Positions 11,336 through 21,965 are shown, numbered from the stretch's first letter. The stretch is 64,000 nucleotides of DNA from Molossus alvarezi (GCA_037176705.1 CM073895.1:5108551-5172550); one strand, 5' to 3'. The notes: generated by a model from the sequence alone, not told the origin. A program made the numbers and translations.

Positions 11336-11907
11336 GCCGTCAGAATGGTCCCTGGAGCTCGGTGGGGCCCTCGGTGCCAGCACTTGTTACAACCATGTGG
11401 GTGGAGGATGGAAGGTAGGGGGTGATGAGGCAGGAGGGCCGCCCTCCCGGAGCGCAGTGGACCCCACGGCGCAGGTCTGGCCTCCAGTGACTTTGTTTAC
11501 CATCCGACCTCGGTGTGCAGACAGGAGCACGTGTGTAAAGTCCTCTGTCCTTGTGAGGTGACTCTAGAGCGTTCCTGGACCCTCCTCGAGGGGTCCTTGC
11601 AGTCAGCCTGGAGAAACGGCCACCGGCCAGAAACACCGAGAGCATCAACACGCTGAAAGCCAGGCACCGACGGGGGCGAGTGTGGCAGAGGGGCAGCGGT
11701 GGGCGTGGAGGACCCCTCTCGGTGCCAGGCCCTGCTGGGCGCCTGCGCACCTGTGTGCTCATACAGGGCTTCAGGGACTGGGAGCCACACCGCCGCTGGA
11801 GAGAGGGCCAGAGGGGGCGGGGTTCCCAGGAGGGCCCGGTCATGCTCTTGGTAGGCAGGGGAGACGTTCAAGACAGCTGCCTGGAGGAGACATCAGGTCT
11901 GGGCCTC

Positions 11908-12246
11908 TGTCTTAGCTCCGGCCACCATAGCAGACAGGGCGGCTTAAACTAGACACGTTTATTTTCTCGTACCCTGGAGGCCAGGGTCCAAGCTCAGGGC
12001 GCTGGCAGGTGAGCGTCCCCTTCCTGGCTCTGCAGACGGCTCCTCTCACCGTCTTCACGTGGCAGAGAGAGAGCACCATCCGGTGTTTCCTCTTACGAGG
12101 GCACTAATTCCATCGCGGGGCCCCATCCTTATGACCTCGCGTGAACCGAATCACCTACCAAAGGCCACATCTCCTAAGACCATCCCCTTAGGGGGCAGGG
12201 CTTCAATGTGTGGATTTTGGGGAGACGCAGTGTTCAGTCCGTAACA
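11908..12246 (-). mobile_element. Solo MaLR LTR (MLT1/MST-like) with intact 5-bp target duplication
   Basis: The + strand reads tgtcttagctccggccacca ... ggcggcttaaact ... ggaggcc ... cgtaaca, which is the antisense of a MaLR LTR that starts TGTTACGGACTGAA. The ends are TG/CA and both sides carry gcctc (11903-11907 and 12247-12251). At 339 bp it is a complete solo LTR left by LTR-LTR recombination. The minus strand ends with the usual polyA-signal area near the 3' end. It is non-coding. Confidence 0.9.
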
Positions 12247-12394
12247 GCCTCTAAGGACAGGTGGGAGGACACCCCACCTGTGGAGCACTGTGGGCAAAGA
12301 GGGGCGTGCCAGCTCCCCTCCCCACACGGGCTCTGCTGCCAGCCCGCAGTCTGAGGGCACAGGGTGCCATGACGAACATCCGTCTTTTAGACGA

Positions 12395-12495
12395 GGGACT
12401 AAAAATATTAGAAATGTAAAAATAAGTGCTTTACTGTCTCTCTTTTACAGGCAAGGGAAGTGAGGCCAGAGAGGGAAAGACCCAGGCCAGGCCCG
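12395..12495 (-). mobile_element. Probable MIR fragment
   Basis: cttttacaggcaagggaagt followed by gaggccagagagggaaagac resembles antisense MIR (ttttacagatgaggaaactgaggcccagagaggttaag). Short and diverged. Confidence 0.5.
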
Positions 12496-12639
12496 TCCCA
12501 CCAGCAGGGCCCGGCTGTCAGGCTGCCTGCTGCCCCCGCACCCCCACACTGGCCCGGGGCCCTGCGTCCCCGGGAGCCGGCTGCAGGCAGACATTCTGCT
12601 GTCTCCCCGAGGCTGGCCGGCGGCTGCGAGGGGCCCTCC

Positions 12640-12840
12640 GCAAGCTTTTCATGGATTTGTGTCCGAAACGGCAATTAACACTTTTCACAGGTTGCCCTCC
12701 AAGATTAATTTTCAGAACATAGATTAATGGAAGTGCATGTTTTAAGTGTTTGGAAAATATTTTCTCTATTAATCTTGATCGGAAGCCGATTACCACCAAC
12801 AAGGCTAATGAGAACATAGCAGGAGTTAGGCAGGGTCTCG
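12640..12840. promoter_or_regulatory. AT-rich single-copy island, candidate conserved non-coding element
   Basis: In a GC-rich setting this 200-bp stretch turns AT-rich and is rich in homeodomain-type cores: ggcaattaacac, caagattaattttc, tagattaatgg, ctattaatcttgatc, gccgattacc and ggctaatgag. No repeat family was recognised. The loss of local GC bias, without transposon signature, is typical of slowly evolving enhancers in introns of developmental and neuronal genes. Conservation itself is not testable here. Confidence 0.45.
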
Positions 12841-13077
12841 GGGAGAAAGAGCCCCGGGGTGCGGCCTGGCGGTGCCGCTGTGCCCCCACCCCCACCCGCG
12901 CCACGTAGCGCAGGGAATGAAAGCGGAGGGCACTCGCCCTCCTGCCGCTCACCCCCCATTCGCACCTGGGCATTTCCCTCTCGGTCCCTGTTGTCCTCAG
13001 GTGAGAAGAAACTGCGTGCTCCATTGCGTCCCCTGCCTTCGTCTCCTGACCCGAACCCCACCGTGGTCGGGCTCGCG

Positions 13078-13200
13078 CACCTCTCGGCCTCGGCTTCTTT
13101 ATCAACAAAATGGGCCGCTGCCGTCCGGGCTCACAGGGCTGTTAGTCGAGTCGGCTGTGATCGCGGGCGCTGGGCTTTCTATAGCCGCGTGTTGCAGGCT
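13078..13200 (+). mobile_element. MIR SINE fragment
   Basis: ctcggcctcggcttctttat, caacaaaatgggccgctgcc and gctcacagggctgttagtcg follow sense MIR (cctcagtttcctcatctgtaaaatgggg...tcatagggttgttgtgagg). Confidence 0.7.
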
Positions 13201-13425
13201 ACCAGGATTTTGTGCCCATTCGTTCACGGGGCGAATCGCTGATGGAGCGTGTCAGGTGGAGAAGGTGCTCCGGAACGAAGTGCAGAGCAGGTGTGGGGGG
13301 GCGTGCTGGGGAGGAAGGGAAGGGACGCTGGATGTTTCCACCTCGATTCGCCAGGCGCAGTGCCAGTCATCCTTAAACACTCCGCGGAGAACCTTCCAGC
13401 CTGCCCCTTCAAGGCTGAAAAGGCA

Positions 13426-13671
13426 CCCTGGCCGGTTCGGCTCAGCAGTTAGAGCGTCCGCCCATGGACCAGAGAGTCGCGGGCTCTCTTCCGGTCAAGG
13501 GCACGTACCTTGGTTGCAGTTGGGTCCCTGACTCCGACGGCCCTGGCCGAGGTCCTGCGGGAGGCAGCCAGTCGATGTGTCTCTCACACACATCTCTCTC
13601 TCTCTCTCTCTCAATCCCTCCCTCCCATTCTATCTGAAGATAAATGGAAAAATAGATTTAAAAAAAAGGAA
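13426..13671 (+). mobile_element. Full-length Ves SINE with target-site duplication
   Basis: ccctggccggttcggctcag (A-box region), the cgcgggctctcttccggtca B-box region, aagggcacgtaccttggttg, cgggaggcagccagtcgatg, a CT microsatellite, aagataaatggaaaaataga and an A-tail. Flanked by gctgaaaaggca (13414-13425) and gctgaaaaaggca (13672-13684), a clear target duplication from L1-mediated retroposition. Confidence 0.93.
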
Positions 13672-13889
13672 GCTGAAAAAGGCAACAGTCCCTCCCTCCT
13701 GCAGGCCTGCTCTGGCCCGGTGAGCGGGGGCCGGAGGCAGGTGCACAGGCCGAAGCTCGGGGCGTCCTCAGAGGCGCCTGCCCACTGAGTTCCCCTGGGC
13801 ACCCTGCCCCAGGCCCTCAGGTCTTGCTGCTGACATGAGTCCCGCAGGCATTGCGGACCCGGGGTTTCCAGCTTGCAGCCCGTTATCTG

Positions 13890-14075
13890 CTAAGCAGCAC
13901 CATCGATTCGATTGATACCGGTTGTTAGATAAAGCCGAGGCCCTGGCTGGGCCAAGCAGGGCCTGATTTGCATGGAGATCATTTCAAAGATTAACTTGAG
14001 TGAGAGCTTCAAGGTTGAGCCAATCCATAATGAATCAGCCTGGTCAGAGGTTCTGCAGCTGGGGGCTGGGCTCTG
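13890..14075. promoter_or_regulatory. Candidate conserved non-coding element with octamer motif
   Basis: Unique sequence with motif-dense content: ccatcgattcgattgatacc, gttgttagataaagc, the POU octamer atttgcat in cctgatttgcatggagatca, aagattaacttgag, and ccaatccataatgaatcagc. It is not a recognised repeat. Motif density is seen; enhancer function is inference. Confidence 0.45.
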
Positions 14076-14277
14076 CGGAAAAGCAGGGGGGCCGTGGGGG
14101 GCGGGGTCAGCTCCTTCACTCACCAAGAAGGAGGAGGAATCTGAGATTCGGGGAAGTGGGAGCCCCGAACTCCATCATCTCTGCGCTCAGATTCCGCGCA
14201 TTCGCTTGCACATAACTTGTAAATAAGGCCTATCGCGAAATTGCAAAACCTGAGTTGGAAAGACCCGAAGAGTTGTC

Positions 14278-14316
14278 CTCTGGGGCGGGGGTGGGGTGGG
14301 GGGGTGGGGGGCAGGC
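14278..14316 (+). other. G-quadruplex-capable G-tract cluster
   Basis: ggggcgggggtggggtgggg continues with ggggtggggggcagg, giving more than four runs of at least three G separated by one or two bases. This is the standard sequence requirement for a G-quadruplex. Confidence 0.6.
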
Positions 14317-14879
14317 AGTTAAGATTCAGTTGGTCCTTCCATCTGGCCTGCGTCTTTACTAGTTTATCAGGGCACCACCACGGCTATTAATCCCATTTTC
14401 CTTACTCAACATTCTTAGGGGTGCTCGCCTCTTAAGCTGTCCCAGGGGAGCCTTCCAGAAGCAGGGCAGCGATTTGGAGGTTTGAGGTGACAAGCCAGGG
14501 TGCCTATAGGTGAGGGACAGGGGGTGGCCGAGGCAAGAAGGTCTGCCTATTAAAATCCTGAAAATAAGCAGAGAAACGCCTCCCGGGACGATGCTCCCTT
14601 TCGGCTGCTTCCCGAGTGGCCCACAGATGCCGGAAACGCCCCAACCCTGTTCCTGCCTCGTGGGTCCCCGCACTCGGAGTCACTGTCAGAGGTCAGTGCG
14701 CAGCCGCTCGGGGTTGAGGACATGGACCAGTATTTAGAAGTGGATTGTGAAGGCATTTCTGCAGCGGTGGGTTCGGAAAGTCCTCCTTGTGCCCCTGCCC
14801 CCGCCGCCCACTGTCAGGCTGGCCCGGAACCACGTTCCCCGCGGGGCCGCGGAGTCTAAATTGGACTGTGAGGATGGGC

Positions 14880-15080
14880 TTCCGGGCTACACAATCATTT
14901 GCTCTAAGCTGTATAAATAGTGATCTATTTGGGAATTCGTCGGAAGGAAGTTTTGAAGGTCACGCCCTTCCCAACATTGAGTGCATATGTATTTGATGTT
15001 TAATCTCAGGTTTTCTTTCATAATCCCGAGCGGCTTGGCTTCAGAAGTATTTTTAGCGATGGGAAATTGAATGTCAATTT
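14880..15080. promoter_or_regulatory. Candidate conserved non-coding element
   Basis: AT-rich unique island: ctacacaatcatttgctcta, agctgtataaatagtgatc, gaattcgtcggaaggaag, gcatatgtatttgatgttta, atctcaggttttctttcata and gaaattgaatgtcaatttga. The last contains a near-palindrome (aaattgaatgtcaattt). No transposon signature was found. Confidence 0.45.
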
Positions 15081-15084
15081 GAGA

Positions 15085-16035
15085 GCGTCTTCCCCCAGGG
15101 TGACCCCTCCTGCCCACTGCACACATCCCTGAGCCCCGAGAAGAGCTACAATCCCAGCTGATCCTCCGGGACAGAGCCAGTAGCTGCGGGCTGGTCGGCC
15201 CCCAGACGTGGCGCCCCCTCCAGGACCAGCCCCGCAATGCAGTCAGCTCGGGGTTCCAGAATATTCTCCAGGCCCCTGCGGCCCACCCTCCTCGGGCATT
15301 ATGAAGATGGGTTAGGAACTAGAGAAAGGACCCAAAGCGGAGCCGAGGGGGCCTGGCTGCAGCCCACCCCCCACTCACCCACGGCCATCCCCTTCCACTG
15401 ACTGTGGACCCGTAACAGTCAACATCAGAGTGGGTGTCTGCAGAACATACTGTGTCTCTGGAAGGTTCTGCCCAGCTCGTAGATGTGCTGTCCGGAGGAG
15501 GATGGAGGCAGGGAGGCCGTTGGCACCCCTCAGGCCTGGGGAGTTGTGCGGACATTGCTGCTGCTGGGAAGGACAGACCGGAGCAGGACCCTGGGCAGGT
15601 GGGCAGGGAGGCCTGGCCTGGAGTGTCGTCTCCGTGCCCTGGGAGGTGGACCCCAGAGGGCAGGACCTCACCTTCTAACCCCAGCATGCTGAACTGTGCC
15701 CCGCGTGGGGTAGGTGTGCAGTGAGTATCTTCTGTGTTCAGGGGGCTTTGGGAGGGGACTGAGAAGGAGGGGAGAAGACAGAAGTGTGTTTGCCAAGGGC
15801 GGATCCCTAAATCCGGGACTGGGAGGTTCTCACGACCCTGCCCTGCTCAGTTGCCTGGGGTGGTTCTCCAAGGCACGCAGAGTGCAGTCCAAGCCTCTCC
15901 CCATACAGCACAGGTCAGGGGGCCCTCCACAGCAGAGGCCCAGCCTCGCTCCCACCAGGGTCTCCCCAACATCCTCCTGACCCTCCTATGCTGAAGTTAC
16001 TCGGGTCTCGGGGCTCCTCCTCCTCGTCCCCGCAG
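15085..16035. other. GC-rich intron, nothing recognised
   Basis: No recognised repeat, coding or regulatory signature; only short chance frames. Confidence 0.55.
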
Positions 16036-16044
16036 TGCCGTCTC

Positions 16045-16290
16045 CACTAGATGACTTCCCCCTCCCATCCGCCTGCTGAAACCCTGTCAGTCCTTCAAAG
16101 CCATGCCAGTGCCTCCTCTTTCATGAAGGCCTCCCACCCCGCCACCCCTGTGCCAAATCAGTGATTCCTTCTCCCACATCTCGTACGACATGGCGTGTCT
16201 GATTAGTGCAGGCGTCTGTGTGTCTGATTTCCACAGTCAGCCCCAGTGCCTGGCGCACCGCGAGGCCTCGCGGGGTGTTTATTCAGTGCA
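16045..16290 (+). mobile_element. L2 3'-end fragment
   Basis: agtccttcaaagccatgcca, ctctttcatgaaggcctccc, accccgccacccctgtgcc and cagccccagtgcctggcgca followed by ggtgtttattcagtgca follow the order of the sense L2 3' end. That order is sequence for low-complexity protein-end text, then 'gaggccttccctgacca', then the terminal 'cagtgcctggcacat...aataaat'. Confidence 0.65.
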
Positions 16291-16421
16291 CCGTCCTCTG
16301 GCCTGCTGACCAGGGTGGCATAAGACGTGGGCTCGTGTGCACCGAGCGCTGAGCTTCCCGGGGAGAAGTGCTCTCAGGTCCCATGAAAGGCTCTCCTTCC
16401 TTTGAGACAAGTGTTGTCAGG

Positions 16422-16640
16422 ACTTTGGAGCCAGAACGGGTTCCGATTTGAGCCCCACCTCCTATAAGCATGCGTCCTTGAGCATGTTCTAAACTGATTT
16501 GAACATTGGTTTTCACGTCCATAAACGTTAAGAGTAGTTCACATGGTTATGGTGAGGTTGAAGTGTGATAATTTATGTAAAGTCCTCAGTGTAGTGTGCA
16601 CACATTGTAAGTGGTCAATGAATGGAAACTATTAGCATGG
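16422..16640 (+). mobile_element. Near full-length MIR SINE
   Basis: ggactttggagccagaacgg, gttccgatttgagccccacc, tccttgagcatgttctaaac, atttgaacattggttttcac, gtccataaacgttaagagta, gttatggtgaggttgaagtg, tgataatttatgtaaagtcc and cattgtaagtggtcaatgaa match sense MIR end to end. It ends aactattagc, the usual MIR 3' tail. The 45-bp minisatellite starts right there. Confidence 0.85.
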
Positions 16641-18125
16641 TGGTGATGGTGGAGATGAGGAGGAGGTTGGTGGTGATGGGGATGGTGGTGATGGTGGAGA
16701 TGAGGAGGAGGTTGGTGGTGATGGGGATGGTGGTGGTGATGGAGATGAGGAGGAGGTTGGTGGTGATGGGGATGGTGGTGATGATGGAGATGAGGAGGAG
16801 GTAGGTGGCGATGGGGATGGTGGTGGTGGTGGAGATGAGGAGGAGGTAGGTGGTGATGGGGATGGTGGTGGTGATGGAGATGAGGAGGAGGTAGGTGGTG
16901 ATGGGGATGGTGGTGGTGGTGGAGATGAGGAGGAGGTAGGTGGTGATGGGGATGGTGGTGATGGTGGAGATGAGGAGGAGGTTGGTGGCGATGGGGATGG
17001 TGGTGATGGTGGAGATGAGGAGGAGGTAGGTGGCGATGGGGATGGTGGTGGTGGTGGAGATGAGGAGGAGGTAGGTGGTGATGGGGATGGTGGTGGTGAT
17101 GGAGATGAGGAGGAGGTAGGTGGTGATGGGGATGGTGGTGGTGGTGGAGATGAGGAGGAGGTAGGTGGTGATGGGGATGGTGGTGATGGTGGAGATGAGG
17201 AGGAGGTTGGTGGTGATGGGGATGGTGGTGATGGTGGAGATGAGGAGGAGGTTGGTGGCGATGGGGATGGTGGTGATGGTGGAGATGAGGAGGAGGTAGG
17301 TGGCGATGGGGATGGTGGTGGTGGTGGAGATGAGGAGGAGGTAGGTGGTGATGGGGATGGTGGTGGTGATGGAGATGAGGAGGAGGTAGGTGGTGATGGG
17401 GATGGTGGTGGTGGTGGAGATGAGGAGGAGGTAGGTGGTGATGGGGATGGTGGTGATGGTGGAGATGAGGAGGAGGTTGGTGGTGATGGGGATGGTGGTG
17501 ATGGTGGAGATGAGGAGGCAGTTTGTGGTGATGGGGATGGTGGTGATGGTGGAGATGAGGAGGCGGTTGGTGGTGTTGGGGATGGTGGTGATGGTGGAGA
17601 TGAGGAGGCGGTTGGTGGTGTTGGGGATGGTGGTGATGATGGAGATGAGGAGGCGGTTGGTGGTGATGGGGATGGTGGTGATGGTGGAGATGAGGAGGCG
17701 GTTGGTGGTGTTGGGGATGGTGGTGATGGTGGAGATGAGGAGGCGGTTGGTGGTGTTGGGGATGGTGGTGATGGTGGAGATGAGGAGGCGGTTGGTGGTG
17801 TTGGGGATGGTGGTGATGATGGAGATGAGGTGGAGGTTGGTGGCGATGGGGATGGTGGTGATGATGGAGATGAGGAGGAGGTTGGTGGCGATGGGGATGG
17901 TGGTGATGGTGGAGATGAGGAGGCAGTTTGTGGTGATGGGGATGGTGGTGATGGTGGAGATGAGGAGGCAGTTGTTGGTGATGGGGATGGTGGTGATGAT
18001 GGAGATGAGGAGGAGGTTGGTGGCGATGGGGATGGTGGTGATGATGGAGATGAGGAGGAGGTTGGTGGTGATGGGGATGGTGGTGATGGTGGAGATGATG
18101 ATGGGGATGGTGCTGATGATGGTGG
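16637..18125 (+). repeat. 45-bp GAT/GGT minisatellite, about 33 copies, with higher-order structure
   Basis: Each 45-bp unit reads, in one frame, Val-Gly-Gly-Asp-Gly-Asp-Gly-Gly-Asp-Gly-Gly-Asp-Glu-Glu-Glu. Unit variants (gttggtggt, gtaggtggc, gtaggtggt; gatggtgga, ggtggtgga, ggtgatgga; gaggaggcg) recur in blocks. The gtaggtggcg variant sits at 16801, 17026 and 17296, that is 225 (5 units) and then 270 (6 units) apart, showing higher-order duplication. The + strand has almost no C. The long His/Pro-rich minus-strand frames and Gly/Asp/Glu-rich plus-strand frames are artefacts of the repeat. Confidence 0.96.
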
Positions 18126-18452
18126 TGATGAGCAGGAGGTTGATGGTGACAGAGATTATGGTGATGGTGATGAGGAGGAGGAGGATGGTGATGGTGATGG
18201 GAATGATGAGGTGATGGTGATGGTGATGCAGAGTGTGATGATGGTGATGGTGATGGTGATGACCAGGGTGGTAATAGGGATGATAGGGGTGGTGATGGAC
18301 ATGGTGGTGATGGTGAAGAGGATGGTGGTGATGATAATGGGAATGATGGAGGCAATAGGGATGGTGATCGGGAAGCTGATGAAGATGATGATGGGGATGA
18401 GGGGATGATGGAGATAATGATGGAGATAATGATGGTGATGGTGGTGATGTTT
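18126..18452 (+). repeat. Degenerate GATGGT-rich extension of the minisatellite
   Basis: After the regular 45-bp array, the sequence continues as irregular GAT/GGT trinucleotide-like DNA (gatggtgatggtgatgg, gatgatgatggggatgag, gagataatgatggagataat) until about 18452. It looks like the older, eroded edge of the array. Confidence 0.85.
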
Positions 18453-18455
18453 CTG

Positions 18456-18950
18456 CCATTTTTAGGCTCAGTGAGGCCCTATGCCTTCAGGGCTTTGTAA
18501 GCCTTTCTGATATCTGACCAGCGCCAGGCCTTGATCAGGCTCACTGACCATTCTGCCCCTCCCCCTCCTGTCCTCTGTGCCTTTGCCCATAGGAAAGACT
18601 GCTCCAGACCCTCAGTTTCTGCCTTGTGGGCCAGGAAAGGCACCAAGTAAAATCTTTGCTAAATCCCTGCTTTTCAGGGCCCATCAGCTGCTTCTTATTA
18701 GAGTTTCGCGCATCCCTGTGACATATCTTTATTGTCAGGTTAGAAGAAAATATTCTGCTCGTTTGCAGCGTTCTCATTATATTCCCTTTATAACAATTTC
18801 TAAAAGAGAATAAATATAAAATATTTCTCTGTATTGTGGCAATATTTCAGCCTGACTTTAATATGCTGCATGGTTTTCCAACTCACAATTCTTCCAAGCT
18901 TGTGATGACAGTTAAGAAATCTTCAGGCCCGAGAAAACATGTGGATCAAT
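18456..18950. promoter_or_regulatory. Large AT-rich single-copy island, candidate conserved non-coding element
   Basis: About 500 bp with no repeat signature and sharply lower GC than the surroundings. It includes gtaaaatctttgctaaatcc, cagctgcttcttattagagt, gacatatctttattgtcagg, tataacaatttctaaaagag, aataaatataaaatatttct, ggcaatatttcagcctgact, ttaatatgctgcatgg and gtgatgacagttaagaaatc. Gene function is not implied by frames. It is the longest such island in the window. Confidence 0.5.
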
Positions 18951-20005
18951 GAGTTAGGAAAAGCGCAGGACACTTTATGGGGATTCGGGGAGAGGGCGTG
19001 CTGCCAGCTCCGAGGTGCTGTCTCAGCCTGGCGAGATCTGCACCCCCTGCCCCGGGCCCTTCCTGAGAACTCCGAGGGCCAGCGGTGGACGCTTGGTCTG
19101 GAGGGGCCTGGCCAGGGCCTCCGGCTGAGCCGGGCTGACTCCAGATGGCAGTCAGAGCCTACCCCAGAGGACTGGACACTTGGGCATCCGATTTCTAGTC
19201 CCCCCCTGGAGCCCAGACCCCGCTGTGCCGTCAGCCCCAGGCACAGGGCAGGCATGCCCTCTGTCTGTCCCTGAAGTGGACTCAGCAGCGCCCTGGGCAG
19301 CCCACCAGTGGGTGTTGGAAGGGGCATTAAGTTGCTCTCCCTGGATAAGCATGACTTTGGGGTGGACATGGGCAGTTGGGCCTGCTGGGGGCCTCTTGCC
19401 CTCTGCCATGCTGTCTCTCGAGTTGGTCCCAGCCCATCTGCAGATCAGGACCCCATGGGAGAAGTCTGCCCTTGCACCTTTGCTGAGGGTACCCCCTTGC
19501 CCAGAACGCCCTTCCCCCCCCCCCCTGCGGCTGCCCAGGTCCCTCCTGACCTTTGAGACATAAGTCAGCCAGCCTTTTCTGATTTCCCAGCCCCTGGAAA
19601 CACCCTCTCCTTTAACCCCTCCAGCCCCTCACCCCCAGCTCTCTGCGCTCTGCCCCAGGTCTCAGCACATATGGTCTGGGTGCTATCCATGCCCCCAGAC
19701 CCTGAGACCTCAGATGGCAGTGAGTGTGTGTGGGTCACTGACTTCCCTTCGGTGGTGGACAGTGGACAGTGGACAGTGCCCAGCACGTCATGGGCACCCA
19801 GGTGGTTTGCAGTGGTAGTGCCAGGGGTACACCTGGGCCCTGGTCCTCCAGAAGCCTGTGGTCAGTTCTGGAGAATAAGCCCTAGACCCAGGGATACTGG
19901 AATAGCCCTAACTGAGCGCACCGGGGGAGCTGAGGGGACCCGGGGCAAGGACAGAATGTGAGAGCAGCTGCTGGCCGGACAGGTTCTAGGTGCCAGGACT
20001 CTCCT
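18951..20005. other. GC-rich intron, nothing recognised
   Basis: Contains a short imperfect repeat of ggacagt near 19757-19778 and C-runs near 19515. No gene or transposon was recognised. Confidence 0.55.
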
Positions 20006-20009
20006 CTTG

Positions 20010-20150
20010 CCTGTCTAACCCCTAACCTCGAGAGCCAGGCATGACACACCCATTTCTGTAGAGGAGAAACAGCCCCGAGAGTTGCCGGAAAATGACCTCC
20101 CAGAGGTCACATGCCAGGAGGTAGAGAAGCCAGGCTATGTGGACGAGCAG
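20010..20150 (-). mobile_element. MIR SINE fragment
   Basis: acacacccatttctgtagag, gagaaacagccccgagagtt and ccagaggtcacatgccagga follow antisense MIR (cccattttacagatgaggaaactgaggc...aaggtcacacagctagtaag). Confidence 0.6.
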
Positions 20151-20810
20151 AGATGGGAGGAGCCTGTCCCAGGAGCAGTGGGGAGATGGGTGCCCCATCC
20201 CCCCCGGAAAGATGAACAAGGGCTCACCTGGGTGAGGGAGCCTCCTGATGTTTCAGAGGGTGGGGGCTGGGGCACGGCTCTGTCTTGGTGCTGGCCTCCG
20301 TCGAGGGGCCGACGGCAGGGCTAGCCTTTGGCACCGGCTCCCCCCCTGAGCATGGCCCGGGGAAGGCAGCTCCTCTGCAGGAAGCAGCAACTTCCGTTGT
20401 CTGAGTTCCGTGCTTTCAGACAAAATTCTGCGCACTGCCCCCTTCCGTGGCCCTGCCTCTCGGTATCGCCGCCCAGCCTCTGTCTCCCAGCTCCCCCGGG
20501 AGAGAGCTGGCGACATCCTCTCTCTGCTTCACTTCCCGTGAGAAATGCCCAGGTGGAGCCCCTGGGGAGACCGGTAGCAGTGGGCATGCTGCCCTCCAGC
20601 CAGGACCAGCCCGAGGCCCCCCAGGCGGAGGCAGGCGGTCTCCCTGTGCTCCAGCCCCATGTACCCCCACCCCCATGCTCCCGTAGACCCCGGGCTGCCT
20701 GACTCCTGCCCTCAAGCTTCCGGAGAAAGAAACTTTCAAGCCTGAGGCTTGTAGCTGCCCCAACAGGCTGACTGTGGGCAGCAGAAAAGAAGGAGGGGCT
20801 GTCGGGCCAT

Positions 20811-21018
20811 CTCCTCCCTGCACCCCTCTCCTCCCTGCACCCCATCTCTTCTCCTTACCCCCTCTCCTCCCTGCACCCCTCTCCTCCCTGCACCCCTCTC
20901 CTCCCTGCACCCCATCTCTTCTCCTTACCCCCCTCTTCCCTGCACCCCCTCTCTTCCCTGCACCCCTCTCCTCCCTGCACCCCTCTCCTCCCTGCACCCC
21001 CTCTCTTCCCCTCACCCC
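20811..21018 (+). repeat. 17-bp pyrimidine-rich minisatellite with a 33-34-bp variant
   Basis: Units of ctcctccctgcacccct alternate with longer units containing catctcttctccttaccc. The + strand is nearly pure C/T with regular gca interruptions. The Arg/Glu/Gly-rich minus-strand frame across it is a by-product. Confidence 0.9.
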
Positions 21019-21965
21019 ATCTTCTGCCTCCCTCCTGGCAACCAGAGCTGGACCCCCTGCCTCCTGGCAGGTGGGGGCTCTGTGACACCTCGTTTCCTTT
21101 TCTTGGCATCCCCCCGGACGGGACTTTTGCAGCTGGGGGTTTGGGAGCCGTCAGCCTGTGTGATTGTCCACTCCTTCCCAGGGCCACCCCTGCAACTGTG
21201 AGGGCCCCGAGGAGCACCTGAGTGCTTCCTGCAGAAGGGTCCCTCCAGGTGCCTGCTTCTCGGGGAGGGGCTGGCCCGCACTCCAGTGGCCAGGAGAGGT
21301 CGCTGGGGCTCACTGACAGAAGCGCGAAAGCAGCGGCCTTGGCACGCACAGCCGCCCCGACGCAGCTGCGGAGCACCGCTGAGGGCAGGCGGTCAGCCCA
21401 GGGCCACAGGCTGTGCGGTCGTTCCTACAACGCTGTCCAGTTGCCAGAACAGCAGGGGTGGGCCCAGGAAGGGGCAGGGTGGGGAGTGGGTGTGGCTGAA
21501 GGGCTGGGAAGGTGCTGAGTCAAGGCTGCGTCCATGCATCAGTGCCCAGGTGTGGTTGTGATGGAAAGGGAGGCCCAGGGGGTCCAGGATGGGGTGGCCC
21601 TGCCCCGGGACCCACCCTCCTCAGGCAGGTGGTGGAGAGTGACATCTGGGGCCCAGCCTGGGGCTGCACCGCGGGCCTCCTCTCCCATGTTCAGCCCCCT
21701 GCCTTCCTGGGAGCCCCTCCTGCAGGGTTCCTGGCCTGGGCTCCTGCTCTCCTCTCCTTTCCCAACTTGCTCTCGGAAAAGGAAAGCCGACCTCGATAGC
21801 TCTGAGCATCTGCAGAGTTCTGTGCTCTTCCCCAGGGACAGCCATGGTGGCAGCCACGACCTGCCCCTTCCAAGGACTGCGGCAGGGACACCTGCCTTCT
21901 CCACGTGGGCCAGGGCACTGGTGTGTGCACAGCTGTCCCAGTGGGCAGCTGGGAGGAATGCACCG
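21019..21965. other. GC-rich intron, nothing recognised
   Basis: No recognised repeat or coding element. Confidence 0.5.

Noticed and set aside
13426..13560. Functional tRNA gene (A- and B-box-like sequence)
   Set aside because: This is the tRNA-like head of a Ves SINE; it lacks a foldable acceptor stem and is followed by the SINE body and A-tail with target duplications.
16586..18459. 589- and 614-codon minus-strand His/Pro- and Thr/Ile-rich frames and plus-strand Gly/Asp/Glu frames
   Set aside because: Pure by-products of the 45-bp GAT/GGT array; composition and periodicity follow the repeat exactly.
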